A stretch of DNA of 64,000 nt from CAYRYU01 sp964428355 (lineage in GTDB: Bacteria > Muiribacteriota > Ozemobacteria > Ozemobacterales > Ozemobacteraceae): positions 57,183-121,182 of the forward strand of contig CAYRYU010000009.1 of assembly GCA_964428355.1 (NCBI GenBank). The letters are read 5' to 3'. Positions within the stretch are counted from its first letter, which is position 1. Every line of letters starts with the position of its first letter. The notes below the pieces were generated by a model. That model searched no databases. It was given only the letters and a program-made list of their open reading frames with translations, and was not told the origin of the DNA. Of the stretch, positions 1 to 7,615 are shown one piece after another. The position numbers and the translations under genes are program-made.

Positions 1-3000
1 TACCTGGCGAAGGGAACCTACTTCGTTAAGGTCTGGTGCTATTCTTCCTCGGCCGAAATCGCGAGCTACCAGGTCTCCCTGACGACTTCGGTCCATCTCC
101 CGACCGTGGATTCGACCGTCCCCGCTAGCGGGGCAACCGGTTTCCCGGCCACCTCGCCGGTTACGATAACCTTCGTCGAGCCGATGGATCCTTCTTCAAT
201 CATCCCTGCGAACATCACCCTCTCTTCGGGAACCGCAGACCTGCCGGGAACGATTACGTTGGCCCCCGACAATCGAACCGCCACCTTCACCCCGACTTCT
301 ATGCTTCCGAGTCTTTCGCTGATCACGCTGAAAATCGGAACCGGGGTCAAGGACGAGGAAGGGAACGCCCTCGCTTCAGACGACATCCGAACCTTCACCA
401 CCGCCGCACCGGATTCCACGGGCCCCGCTGTCGTGGAAACAACTCCTGGAAGCGGCTCGACCGGAATATTCCTCGATTCATCGCTCACGATTGGGTTCAG
501 CGAATCCATGGATGCGTCGACCATTGCACCAGGGGTGACACTTGTCCGGGTTTCCGACAGCAGCCCGGTCCTCCTTTCGGATCCGGTTTTCAACGGATCG
601 AAAACCGTCGCCACCTTGACTCCGGCCACCGCCCTCGCCGGGTCGACCGAATACGAGGCGCGGATTTCCGGATGCAAGGACCAATCAGGTCTTTCCCTGG
701 CTTCCGATTCGGTCTGGCGTTTCACGACCATGCCGCAATACGATCCCCTCGAACCGAACGATACCTGGTCCAGAAGCGCATCCATCACGGGGACGATCGG
801 AAGTCTTTCCATGCAACCCGCGGGGGATTATGACTGGTTCAGGTTTGACGTGGACTCGATATCCCACGTGGTGCTCGAGACTGCGGGAACACCCGGTGGG
901 GACACCGTCCTGACTCTCTTCTCGGATCCGCTCGGAACTTCCATCTTCGAAAACGACGATAACGGAGCCAACGCGTATTCCAGGATCGATCTGGCGGAAC
1001 TCGAGGCCGGGACTTTCTATGCGAGGGTGCGATGCTTCAGTTCCTCCGCCCAGATCTCAAGCTACCAGCTCGCGCTGTCCGTGGCCTCCAATCCGCCCCG
1101 CATCGTCACGGCAATCCCGGCGAGCGGGTCGACCGACGTCGCGGCGACTTCGGCGGTAACAATCACTTTCAGCGAACCGATGAATCCCCTGACGTTGACC
1201 ACCACGAACATCGTCCTGAAACAAGGCGGAACGGACATTCCGGGCGCAATCAGCGTCGGGAACGGAAACCGGACAGCCACTTTCACCCCGGATTCCCCTC
1301 TTCCCCACACCGCGACATTCACGGTCACCGTCAAGACCGGAGTCGAGGATGCGGAAGGGACGGCGATGGCTTCGGAAACGACATGGGACTTCTCGACCCC
1401 GGATCAGACTCCTCCATCAATCGTGTCAGTTTCACCAGCCGAGAACGCTTCCGGAATCCTCGCGAAGACCTCCGTCGGAGTCGTCTTCAGCGAACCGATG
1501 GACGCGAGCACCCTGAGCACTTCGAATTTCGCACTCGCAAGCGGAACGACCGGCATCAGCGGGACCATTGCATTCGGAGTCGATCGAACGACAGCGACAT
1601 TCACCCCGGCTTCACCCCTTCCCTACCAGGCAATAATTACTGCCACGGTGAAAACCGGTGTGAAGGATAATTCAGGAAACCATCTCCAGGCGGAAAAAAC
1701 CTGGGACTTCTCTACGGCTTCCGCCGACAACGAACCGCCGCTTCTGCTTTTCCTGAACCCTGCTTCAGGGTCCATGAATATCGCTTCGAATGTCGTCATC
1801 GGAATCGTCTTCGACGAACCGGTTGCGACATCGACGTTGAACGGAACGAACATCATCGTATCGAGCGGAGGAACGAACATTCCCGGGACAATAACCTTCA
1901 CGGGGAACGGTATGAACGCTACGTTCACGCCCGCCGGCCCCCTGCCATACGCCACCATTTCGGTAACCATAGGTACCGGGGTGACGGACCTGAACGGAAA
2001 CCCCATGGCGGAGCAACAGAGCTGTGGATTGATGGTCATACCCAGGTTCGTCGCCGTGGATGGAGGGCTCAACCATGCAATATTCCTGATGGAAGACGGC
2101 ACCGTCTGGACCGTCGGAGACAACAACTGTGGACAACTCGGAATGAGCGGCCTGACGATCACGCGGACCCAGCTGGTGAAAGCATACATCGACGATGCGA
2201 TTGCCGTATCCGCCGGGGAATACGCTTCTTACGCCATCAAATCGGACGGAACCCTATGGGCCTGGGGAGACAATCAGTCCGGCTGCATAGGAACCAGCCC
2301 CTATGAATTCGTTCCAACACCCCTGCAAGTGGGCTTGTCAAACGTCAGGCAGGTTTATTCCGGAGGTGGGAAGCACGTGTTGGCCGTTCTTCAGGATGGA
2401 ACCGTCTGGTCCTGGGGAGAGAACTCCTATGGACAACTTGGCGATGGAACGCTACTTCCACACGGCACCCCGGAACAGGTGATCAACCTAACCGATGTGG
2501 TCGCTGTTTCCGCGGCAGGCGATTTGTTTTCGGCGGTGTCGTTCGCATTGAAAAGTGACGGAACGGTCTGGTCCTGGGGCCTGGGGGTCGCCACTCCCAC
2601 CCAGAACGCAAGCCTCTCGGGAATCGTTTCCATAGTCGCTTCTTATAAAGCCTCGGGCGGGGTATATGCCCTGAAAAGTGACGGGACAGTCCTGGATGGC
2701 TCGGGAGCTTCCCTGGGAATTTCCCCGATAAGATCGATTTCCAGTGACCGCACATCGTTCGGAGATCACGTCATCGCCCTCAAGCCCGATGGGACCCTTA
2801 TGGGAATGGGGAGCAACTCATGGGGGCAGTTGGCCGATAATCCCGGAGCAAGTTCGTTCTTCCCCATCAATTCGATTTCCGATATCGGGATAATCGGGTG
2901 TGGTGATTCCCGAAGTTACTGCATCGACAAGAATGGACTTGGATGGGGGTTTGGCGAAAACGGGTATGGTGAACTGGGCATCGGAAACAAGGTCGATACT

Positions 3001-3054
3001 GGGACCCCAACCATGATCGTCTGGCCGTCATATTTTTACATCCACGGGAATTAG
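1..3054 (+). CDS. Giant surface protein, PPC / Ig-like (Big_5) / RCC1 repeats, 5' end missing
   Basis: The reading frame is open from the first base, so the gene begins outside the window; about 1017 residues are visible. It starts in the last strands of a PPC-type domain, continues with two SbsA-like Ig (Big_5) domains, a complete PPC domain (from about residue 245, EPNDTW followed by the YDWFRF core) and three more Big_5 domains, each with a version of the F-S-E-P-M-D strand. From about residue 680 there are six or seven RCC1-type blades with repeated D-G-T-V-W-[ST]-W-G motifs, forming a C-terminal beta-propeller. Such modular proteins are usually exported and displayed on the cell surface; binding or adhesion is an inference. 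No enzyme motif or C-terminal sorting signal was recognised. It closely resembles the Big_5 part of the lipoprotein at 31384-35136. Confidence 0.85.
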   Translation, partial: YLAKGTYFVKVWCYSSSAEIASYQVSLTTSVHLPTVDSTVPASGATGFPATSPVTITFVEPMDPSSIIPANITLSSGTADLPGTITLAPDNRTATFTPTSMLPSLSLITLKIGTGVKDEEGNALASDDIRTFTTAAPDSTGPAVVETTPGSGSTGIFLDSSLTIGFSESMDASTIAPGVTLVRVSDSSPVLLSDPVFNGSKTVATLTPATALAGSTEYEARISGCKDQSGLSLASDSVWRFTTMPQYDPLEPNDTWSRSASITGTIGSLSMQPAGDYDWFRFDVDSISHVVLETAGTPGGDTVLTLFSDPLGTSIFENDDNGANAYSRIDLAELEAGTFYARVRCFSSSAQISSYQLALSVASNPPRIVTAIPASGSTDVAATSAVTITFSEPMNPLTLTTTNIVLKQGGTDIPGAISVGNGNRTATFTPDSPLPHTATFTVTVKTGVEDAEGTAMASETTWDFSTPDQTPPSIVSVSPAENASGILAKTSVGVVFSEPMDASTLSTSNFALASGTTGISGTIAFGVDRTTATFTPASPLPYQAIITATVKTGVKDNSGNHLQAEKTWDFSTASADNEPPLLLFLNPASGSMNIASNVVIGIVFDEPVATSTLNGTNIIVSSGGTNIPGTITFTGNGMNATFTPAGPLPYATISVTIGTGVTDLNGNPMAEQQSCGLMVIPRFVAVDGGLNHAIFLMEDGTVWTVGDNNCGQLGMSGLTITRTQLVKAYIDDAIAVSAGEYASYAIKSDGTLWAWGDNQSGCIGTSPYEFVPTPLQVGLSNVRQVYSGGGKHVLAVLQDGTVWSWGENSYGQLGDGTLLPHGTPEQVINLTDVVAVSAAGDLFSAVSFALKSDGTVWSWGLGVATPTQNASLSGIVSIVASYKASGGVYALKSDGTVLDGSGASLGISPIRSISSDRTSFGDHVIALKPDGTLMGMGSNSWGQLADNPGASSFFPINSISDIGIIGCGDSRSYCIDKNGLGWGFGENGYGELGIGNKVDTGTPTMIVWPSYFYIHGN

Positions 3055-3102
3055 GCGGAAGCCCTCAAAGGAAGGCGGACTCACGGGAGTTCCCAAAAAC
3101 GG

Positions 3103-3131
3103 TTGCATATCCCGGGGGTTTGGGAGACAAT
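3103..3131 (+). promoter_or_regulatory. Possible sigma70-type promoter for the secreted protein at 3188
   Basis: TTGCAT at 3103-3108 and GACAAT at 3126-3131 are separated by 17 bases. The leader to the ATG at 3188 would be about 50 nt. The -10 box is a weak match, so this is tentative. Confidence 0.3.
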
Positions 3132-3187
3132 TTGACCCTCAATACGGGTCGGGGATTCACCCTCTCCCGAAAAATCAGGAGATATTC

Positions 3188-4000
3188 ATGAAACCTTCGG
3201 TTGTACTGTCGCTGCTTTTCGTCCTGACAATCGGGCTTATGCCGGTTCTCGCGGACGGGGGAATGGAAAGACCCCTGACGGAACAGGAAAAGACCTTCTT
3301 CCAGTCGGCCTACCAGGCCGGGGTCGGTTTCTTGCCCCCAGCCCCCGCCGGTTGGAACAAGGATGTCGAGGAGATCTCCATCCCCTCGCGGTTGAGCCAG
3401 GGTGTGGAGCCACCTCCCTTGCCCATGACCATCCGGTGCGAATATGCAAAGCCCATGGATCAATCGAAAGCCTTCGATATGGCCAACAACGCAGGTTCCA
3501 TGGAAGCGCTTGGCGAAACCGTCAACAAGCTGAGCGAGCAGCTGCAAGCCGCCGCGGCCAAAGGCGACCAGAAGGAAATGGCCCGGCTCCAGGAAGAGAT
3601 GCAAAAGGCGGTAACCGGAAACGCGGGAGTCCAGAAAGCCCAGGCAATTGCCAAGGAAAACGAGCTGAACAACGCCCATATCTCCATCGATTTCAACGCG
3701 AACGGGGTGGATTATTCCCAGGTCAAAGAGATACCCGCTCCCGCACCCGCCTTCGGGGCAATCCGGATGGACCAATCCACCAACCCACAATTGTCGGGGA
3801 ATGGAACCACATGGGTTTTCCTGGGACCGTTTTCCAAGAAGGGCTCGGGAGACTCTTTCCAGATCTACACCACCAGTAAGTCCGGCAAGGGAACCGACAT
3901 AACCCGGATCATCATCCAGATAAGGGCCGACGGCAAGGTCGCGGATGACCTCCTGGCAAAAATGGACCTGAAGGGTCTTGCTGGGCTGATAAAGCAATGA
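3188..4000 (+). CDS. Secreted protein of unknown function
   Basis: 270 residues. The N-terminus (basic start, hydrophobic stretch LSLLFVLTIGLMPVLA, then a small-residue cleavage region near residue 22) is a typical Sec signal peptide, so the product is probably periplasmic or exported. The mature part has a charged helical middle section (about residues 95-155, with alternating E/K/Q and A, possibly coiled coil) followed by a beta-rich C-terminus ending in a hydrophobic helix. A good ribosome site, CAGGAG at 3176-3181, lies six bases before the ATG. The PLP decarboxylase starts within about 20 bases downstream, so the two are probably co-transcribed. No family was recognised. Confidence 0.75.
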   Translation: MKPSVVLSLLFVLTIGLMPVLADGGMERPLTEQEKTFFQSAYQAGVGFLPPAPAGWNKDVEEISIPSRLSQGVEPPPLPMTIRCEYAKPMDQSKAFDMANNAGSMEALGETVNKLSEQLQAAAAKGDQKEMARLQEEMQKAVTGNAGVQKAQAIAKENELNNAHISIDFNANGVDYSQVKEIPAPAPAFGAIRMDQSTNPQLSGNGTTWVFLGPFSKKGSGDSFQIYTTSKSGKGTDITRIIIQIRADGKVADDLLAKMDLKGLAGLIKQ

Positions 4001-4019
4001 TGCCGAGGAAGTGAACTCC

Positions 4020-5402
4020 GTGGAAATGCGGCCTTCATTCCTCGATTCATCAAGCCTCTCGCTCCTGGTGTCCGCCCTCGAAAGGCTCGGGGATGGATTC
4101 GCCCGCCTTCCGGACGCCGGAAAACCTCTCCCGGAAATGGAAAAGGCGGGGCCAATACTTTTGGAAGTCGCCGAGCGGTTGAAGGACAACTTTCCCTACT
4201 TCCATCCCCTCTACGCGGGTCAGATGCTCAAACCCCCGCACCCGATCGCGCGGCTCGCCTACTTCCTTGCAATGTGGATAAACCCCAACAACCATGCACT
4301 GGACGGAGGCCGAGCCAGCTCGGCGATGGAAAAGGAAGCGGTGGCGCAGCTGGCCGGTATGTTCGGGTGGGACGAGCATTTGGGACACCTTTGCGGCGGT
4401 GGGACCATGGCGAACCTCGAAGCGCTTTGGATCTCGGGCCAGATCAATCCCGGACGCAAGGTGGTGGCGTCATCCCAGGCACATTACACCCATTCCCGGA
4501 TAAGCGGAGTCCTCAAGCTGGATTTCGAAACCCTCCCTTGTGACGGGAAGGGGCGAATGGATGTTTCAGCACTGAAAGAACGCCTTCGAAAGGGCGGAGT
4601 CGGCACCGTTGTCGCGACGATCGGAACCACCGCAACCGGCTCCGTGGATCCGCTCCCCGAGATATTGGATCTGAAAAAGGAGTTCGGATTCAGGCTTCAC
4701 GCGGATGCAGCTTACGGAGGCTATTTCCGACTGGTCGGAAACCTCGGGGAAGCGACGAAAGCCTCGTTTCGAATGCTCTCCGAAGTCGACTCGCTCGTGA
4801 TCGACCCTCACAAGCACGGCATGCAACCCTACGGATGCGGGTGCGTCCTGTTCCGGGATCCGAGCGTCGGCCGTTTCTACAAGCATGATTCCCCCTATAC
4901 CTATTTCAGCTCCAGGGATCTCCACCTGGGCGAGATCAGCCTCGAATGCTCCCGACCCGGGGCCGCCGCGGTCGCCCTGTGGGCCACGCAGAAACTCCTT
5001 CCACTCGTGCCCGAAGGGGATTTCGCCCGAATGCTGTCGGCATCGAGGGCCGCTGCTGTCGAATTCCACCATCTCCTGGCGGAGGACCCCCTCTTCCTCC
5101 CGGCGTTTCCCCCCGAACTCGATATCGTCACCTGGATTCCGCGGGCAACAACCGTGCGTGAGGCATCGGAGAAGTCCCAACGGATCTTCATCGAAGCCGG
5201 GAAACGGGATCTCCACCTTGCGCTCGCCACCCTCCCGACATGCTTTTTCGACCTGCAAAAAGCCGGCATCGAGTCGGACCGGGACACGGTAACCTGCTTC
5301 CGCTCAGCATTGATGAAACCCGAACACAAGGAATGGCTCCCCCGAATCCTCGCCCTTCTGCGTGAAAGCTCCGTCCCCAAAACAGGAGCATCCCCAAAAT
5401 AG
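4020..5402 (+). CDS. Pyridoxal-phosphate-dependent amino acid decarboxylase (group II)
   Basis: 460 residues, a normal length for the glutamate/aromatic/aspartate decarboxylase family (cytosolic PLP enzymes that remove the alpha-carboxylate of an amino acid). Visible family features are GGTMANLEALW in the cofactor-phosphate region, HADAAYGG holding the PLP-nitrogen aspartate, and DPHKHG with the Schiff-base lysine near residue 265. The substrate cannot be decided from sequence. GTG at 4020 is preferred because GAGGAA at 4005-4010 is nine bases upstream; GTG at 4011 abuts that site and ATG at 4026 is the other in-frame option. The stop codon TAG at 5400-5402 runs directly into a copy of the dispersed GGGACATGAGAA repeat, so the last few residues may come from a repeat insertion. 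Confidence 0.85.
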   Translation: MEMRPSFLDSSSLSLLVSALERLGDGFARLPDAGKPLPEMEKAGPILLEVAERLKDNFPYFHPLYAGQMLKPPHPIARLAYFLAMWINPNNHALDGGRASSAMEKEAVAQLAGMFGWDEHLGHLCGGGTMANLEALWISGQINPGRKVVASSQAHYTHSRISGVLKLDFETLPCDGKGRMDVSALKERLRKGGVGTVVATIGTTATGSVDPLPEILDLKKEFGFRLHADAAYGGYFRLVGNLGEATKASFRMLSEVDSLVIDPHKHGMQPYGCGCVLFRDPSVGRFYKHDSPYTYFSSRDLHLGEISLECSRPGAAAVALWATQKLLPLVPEGDFARMLSASRAAAVEFHHLLAEDPLFLPAFPPELDIVTWIPRATTVREASEKSQRIFIEAGKRDLHLALATLPTCFFDLQKAGIESDRDTVTCFRSALMKPEHKEWLPRILALLRESSVPKTGASPK

Positions 5403-5446
5403 GGACATGAGAAACAATTCGTAATTCGGGGACATGAGAAACAATT
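5402..5446 (+). repeat. Two direct half-copies of the dispersed repeat
   Basis: GGGACATGAGAAACAATT occurs at 5402-5419 and again at 5429-5446 (27-base period). It shares the GGGACATGAGAA core with the palindromes at 6046, 26244, 27107 and 52861 but has AACAATT instead of TCTTTT and no inverted partner nearby. The first copy touches the stop codon of the decarboxylase. It looks like a REP-type half element. Confidence 0.75.
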
Positions 5447-5526
5447 GAGGCCGGGACCTCGCGGGGCAGCTTGTCTGTTTCCTTGCCCCGAATGGCTTGC
5501 ATGAGGCTCTCTCTCGGTTTCCGGGT

Positions 5527-5555
5527 TTGACAGAGAGACTTTCGAGGTCTAATCT
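5527..5555 (+). promoter_or_regulatory. Strong sigma70-type promoter, apparently leaderless
   Basis: TTGACA at 5527-5532, exactly 17 bases, TAATCT at 5550-5555, then six bases and the ATG at 5562. With initiation the usual seven bases after the -10 box, the mRNA would begin at the A of the start codon. No Shine-Dalgarno sequence lies before this ATG, which supports a leaderless message. Confidence 0.7.
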
Positions 5556-5561
5556 GGCAAC

Positions 5562-5972
5562 ATGAAAAGGGATTTTTTTGCGGGCCTTTTGGTTTTGATT
5601 TTGGTTTTGTCACTTCCGGCCGCCTGTTGGGCACAGAGCTCTCCTGATTTGTCTGAAGAGGAGAGGGCCAAACTTGGACTTCCATCCGCTCAAGCGGGTG
5701 ACATCTCCAAGGTACCCCAACCATCGGAGCAGGATGAAGAGTTCGTCGCTTCATTGACTCCGGAAGTCTATGATGCCGTGGACGAATACGTAAAAACCGC
5801 TCGCAACCTGGATTTCAAGTCGAAGGGAAAGATCCACGCCGCCAAGATGATCGGCAACTTCTACCTCCTCTGGATTTCCCAGCCTGACGTTTTCGATGGA
5901 GGTTTCGAGCTGATCTATTCCGTCGAGAAAAAGAGGATAGTAGGTTCATTCTTCGCGGGATACAAGGGCTGA
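5562..5972 (+). CDS. Small secreted protein of unknown function
   Basis: 136 residues. The N-terminus (MKRDFFAG, then the hydrophobic run LLVLILVLSLPAACWA and AQSS) is a signal peptide with probable cleavage after AWA-type residues near 25. A cysteine in this region does not form a convincing lipobox. The mature protein is short, acidic in its first half and ends in strand-like segments (LIYSVEKKRIVGSFFAG). It stands alone, between the half-repeats at 5402-5446 and the palindrome at 6046-6108, and has its own promoter. No family was recognised. Confidence 0.7.
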   Translation: MKRDFFAGLLVLILVLSLPAACWAQSSPDLSEEERAKLGLPSAQAGDISKVPQPSEQDEEFVASLTPEVYDAVDEYVKTARNLDFKSKGKIHAAKMIGNFYLLWISQPDVFDGGFELIYSVEKKRIVGSFFAGYKG

Positions 5973-6045
5973 GCTCTGGGAATTGGTCCTTCCGGAGCCC
6001 GTTCGAACCCCCCGGACCATTGAATCGAAGAAGGCAGAATCCGGG

Positions 6046-6108
6046 AATCAGAAAATCGGGGACATGAGAATTTTTTGAAAAGATTCTCATGTCCCCGATT
6101 TTCTGATT
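6046..6108. repeat. Dispersed palindromic repeat, 26-bp perfect arms
   Basis: Arms at 6046-6071 and 6083-6108 are perfect inverted copies. The spacer adds mostly A-T pairs, giving a hairpin of about 31 bp. The core is GGGGACATGAGAAT and its complement. The palindrome extends outward through AATCAGAAAATC. It separates the secreted-protein gene from the V-ATPase promoter and could stop transcription, though no long T-run follows. Confidence 0.85.
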
Positions 6109-6165
6109 TTCTCGGAATTTCGCTGGATCTTTTCAACTAGCTTGTGAATCTCCGAACAAACGGGG

Positions 6166-6194
6166 TTGAAAAAAGGGTACCTTCATGATATAAA
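6166..6194 (+). promoter_or_regulatory. Promoter of the V-ATPase operon
   Basis: TTGAAA at 6166-6171, 17 bases, TATAAA at 6189-6194, with TGA just before the -10 box (an extended -10). The leader to the ATG at 6246 is about 45 nt and contains AAGGAG at 6233-6238. This is the only good promoter seen before the seven-gene operon. Confidence 0.7.
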
Positions 6195-6245
6195 TCCATT
6201 TCCGGTTTTTGGGTCAACGATTGAAGTCCACCAAGGAGAAAAGTC

Positions 6246-6857
6246 ATGGGTACTGACGTTGCATCTTTTGCCCGCCAGCTCAAGGAAGACGGAATCGAAG
6301 CCGCCAAAAAGGAAGCTGACAAGCTGATTGAAGCGGCCCGTGCAAAGGCGAAGGAGATCCAGGACGAGGCGAAAGCCTCCATCTCCAGGATGGAAAAGGA
6401 AGCCCAGGAACAGATCGACCGGGACCGGAAGAAAGCCGAGGCAGATCTGAAGCTGGTGGGCCGCGATCTCGTATTGGGAGTCCGGAAGACCATTGAGGAG
6501 ACCGCGGCAGCGTTGCTCAAGCAGTCGGTTTCCAAAGCACTTTCGACTGAAGACACCGTCAAGACAGGTCTCCTCGAGCTCCTGAAAACCCAGAAAACTG
6601 GCCGGGAGTGGGAATTGGCGCTTGGTCCCACGGTCGGAAAGAAGCTTGCCACGACGGTTGTGGAAGACCTTTTCAAACAGGCCGGAGCTTTGGCAAAGCT
6701 GAAATCCGCCCTGGAAAAAGAAGGTTTTCAGCTGACATCGAAGGGCGGAACCGAGGTTATCGAGGTCACCGAAGATTCGGTGGTGGAGGCATTCCGAAGA
6801 CTCCTTTCCCCCGAACTTGCCATTATCCTGGGCCAGAAAACCCCTGCCGCCAGGTGA
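6246..6857 (+). CDS. ntpE: V-type ATPase subunit E (peripheral stalk)
   Basis: 203 residues, typical for subunit E, the peripheral-stalk component that holds the A3B3 head against the rotor torque. The first 80 residues form a long charged helix rich in A, E and K (IEAAKKEADKLIEAARAKAK). The C-terminal half is the compact alpha/beta domain that contacts the head. AAGGAG at 6233-6238 gives good ribosome-site spacing. It is the first gene of the operon E-DUF2764-A-B-D-I-K. Subunit E normally pairs with a G/H helix; no such gene is present here. Confidence 0.9.
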   Translation: MGTDVASFARQLKEDGIEAAKKEADKLIEAARAKAKEIQDEAKASISRMEKEAQEQIDRDRKKAEADLKLVGRDLVLGVRKTIEETAAALLKQSVSKALSTEDTVKTGLLELLKTQKTGREWELALGPTVGKKLATTVVEDLFKQAGALAKLKSALEKEGFQLTSKGGTEVIEVTEDSVVEAFRRLLSPELAIILGQKTPAAR

Positions 6858-6865
6858 GCTGACCC

Positions 6866-7615
6866 GTGTCGAATCCCCTCTATTTCATTCTTTCGACCCT
6901 TCCTTCCCTTCCCCAGATCGGGGAATCGCCTCCGATATCCGTCGAGGAAGGGCTTCGACACCTTCGGGATGAAAAGAACCCTGCATTGGACATCTTTGCC
7001 GGGGCAATCGCCCTTGAAGAACAGCTTATGGGATTCATCAAGTCCCGCCTCGGAAAACCCGACCCACAAAATGTCGCATCCATCCCACCCCAGGATTTCC
7101 CCGCCGGGGTCCGTGAAAAATGTGAAGCGGACCCGGTGGAAACGGGCGAGGTTGCATGGATTGAAACGATATGGAATTCATACCTGGTCTTCCTTTCAGA
7201 GGCTGGAAAACGGATGGGTTCACCGCTTCTTTCCTCCTGGGCACGTTTTGAGCATGACCTCCGAGAAAAGCTCGCGGAAACCCGCATCAAGGAATCCAGG
7301 GCCCCCTCCGAAGGCGATGGGATAGGGGGTTCTTCGGCTCCCAAAGAGGGTTTTCTGCTGCGCCCAAGCGCCAGGGAATCCGATTCCGATCTTGAAAAGG
7401 TTGTCCTGGAGTGGTCTTCCGCCCGTGATCCGATGGCGGCAGAACAACTCCTTGACCAGGCCAGATCACATTTCATCAACAGGCTAACCACACGGTACTC
7501 GTTTTCCCTCGACGAGATCGTCGCATATTTTCTCAATCTTCGCCTGCTTCACCGGTATTCCTCCCTCGACCGTGAGTCGGGCTTGAAAATCCTTCAGGAG
7601 GTCACGGCGCTGTGA
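6866..7615 (+). CDS. DUF2764 protein of the V-ATPase operon
   Basis: 249 residues, starting at GTG 6866 just behind ntpE. The opening YFILSTLPSLPQIGESPP followed by ISVEEGLRHL matches the start of DUF2764 proteins, which lie between subunits E and A in V-ATPase operons of Bacteroidota, Chlamydiota and Spirochaetota. These operons lack a recognisable subunit C, so DUF2764 has been thought of as a possible functional stand-in; that is inference. The protein is soluble, with no signal peptide or membrane segment. Its stop overlaps the GTG of ntpA, indicating translational coupling. Confidence 0.75.
   Translation: MSNPLYFILSTLPSLPQIGESPPISVEEGLRHLRDEKNPALDIFAGAIALEEQLMGFIKSRLGKPDPQNVASIPPQDFPAGVREKCEADPVETGEVAWIETIWNSYLVFLSEAGKRMGSPLLSSWARFEHDLREKLAETRIKESRAPSEGDGIGGSSAPKEGFLLRPSARESDSDLEKVVLEWSSARDPMAAEQLLDQARSHFINRLTTRYSFSLDEIVAYFLNLRLLHRYSSLDRESGLKILQEVTAL

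Noticed and set aside
3065..4189. Long minus-strand open frame opposite the secreted protein and decarboxylase
   Set aside because: No family features or ribosome site; the plus-strand genes have a signal peptide and PLP motifs.
5402..5446. Two direct repeats with a 27-base period as a CRISPR remnant
   Set aside because: Only two units, no spacer of normal length, no cas genes, and the same core occurs as palindromes elsewhere.
5400..5562. An insertion sequence between the decarboxylase and the small secreted protein
   Set aside because: Only short repeat halves are present; no transposase frame or terminal inverted repeats.
5985..6035. GTTCGAACC near a CCGGACCA, resembling the T-arm and end of a tRNA
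   Set aside because: The bases on both sides do not pair as a T-stem, and there is no matching acceptor, D- or anticodon arm upstream.
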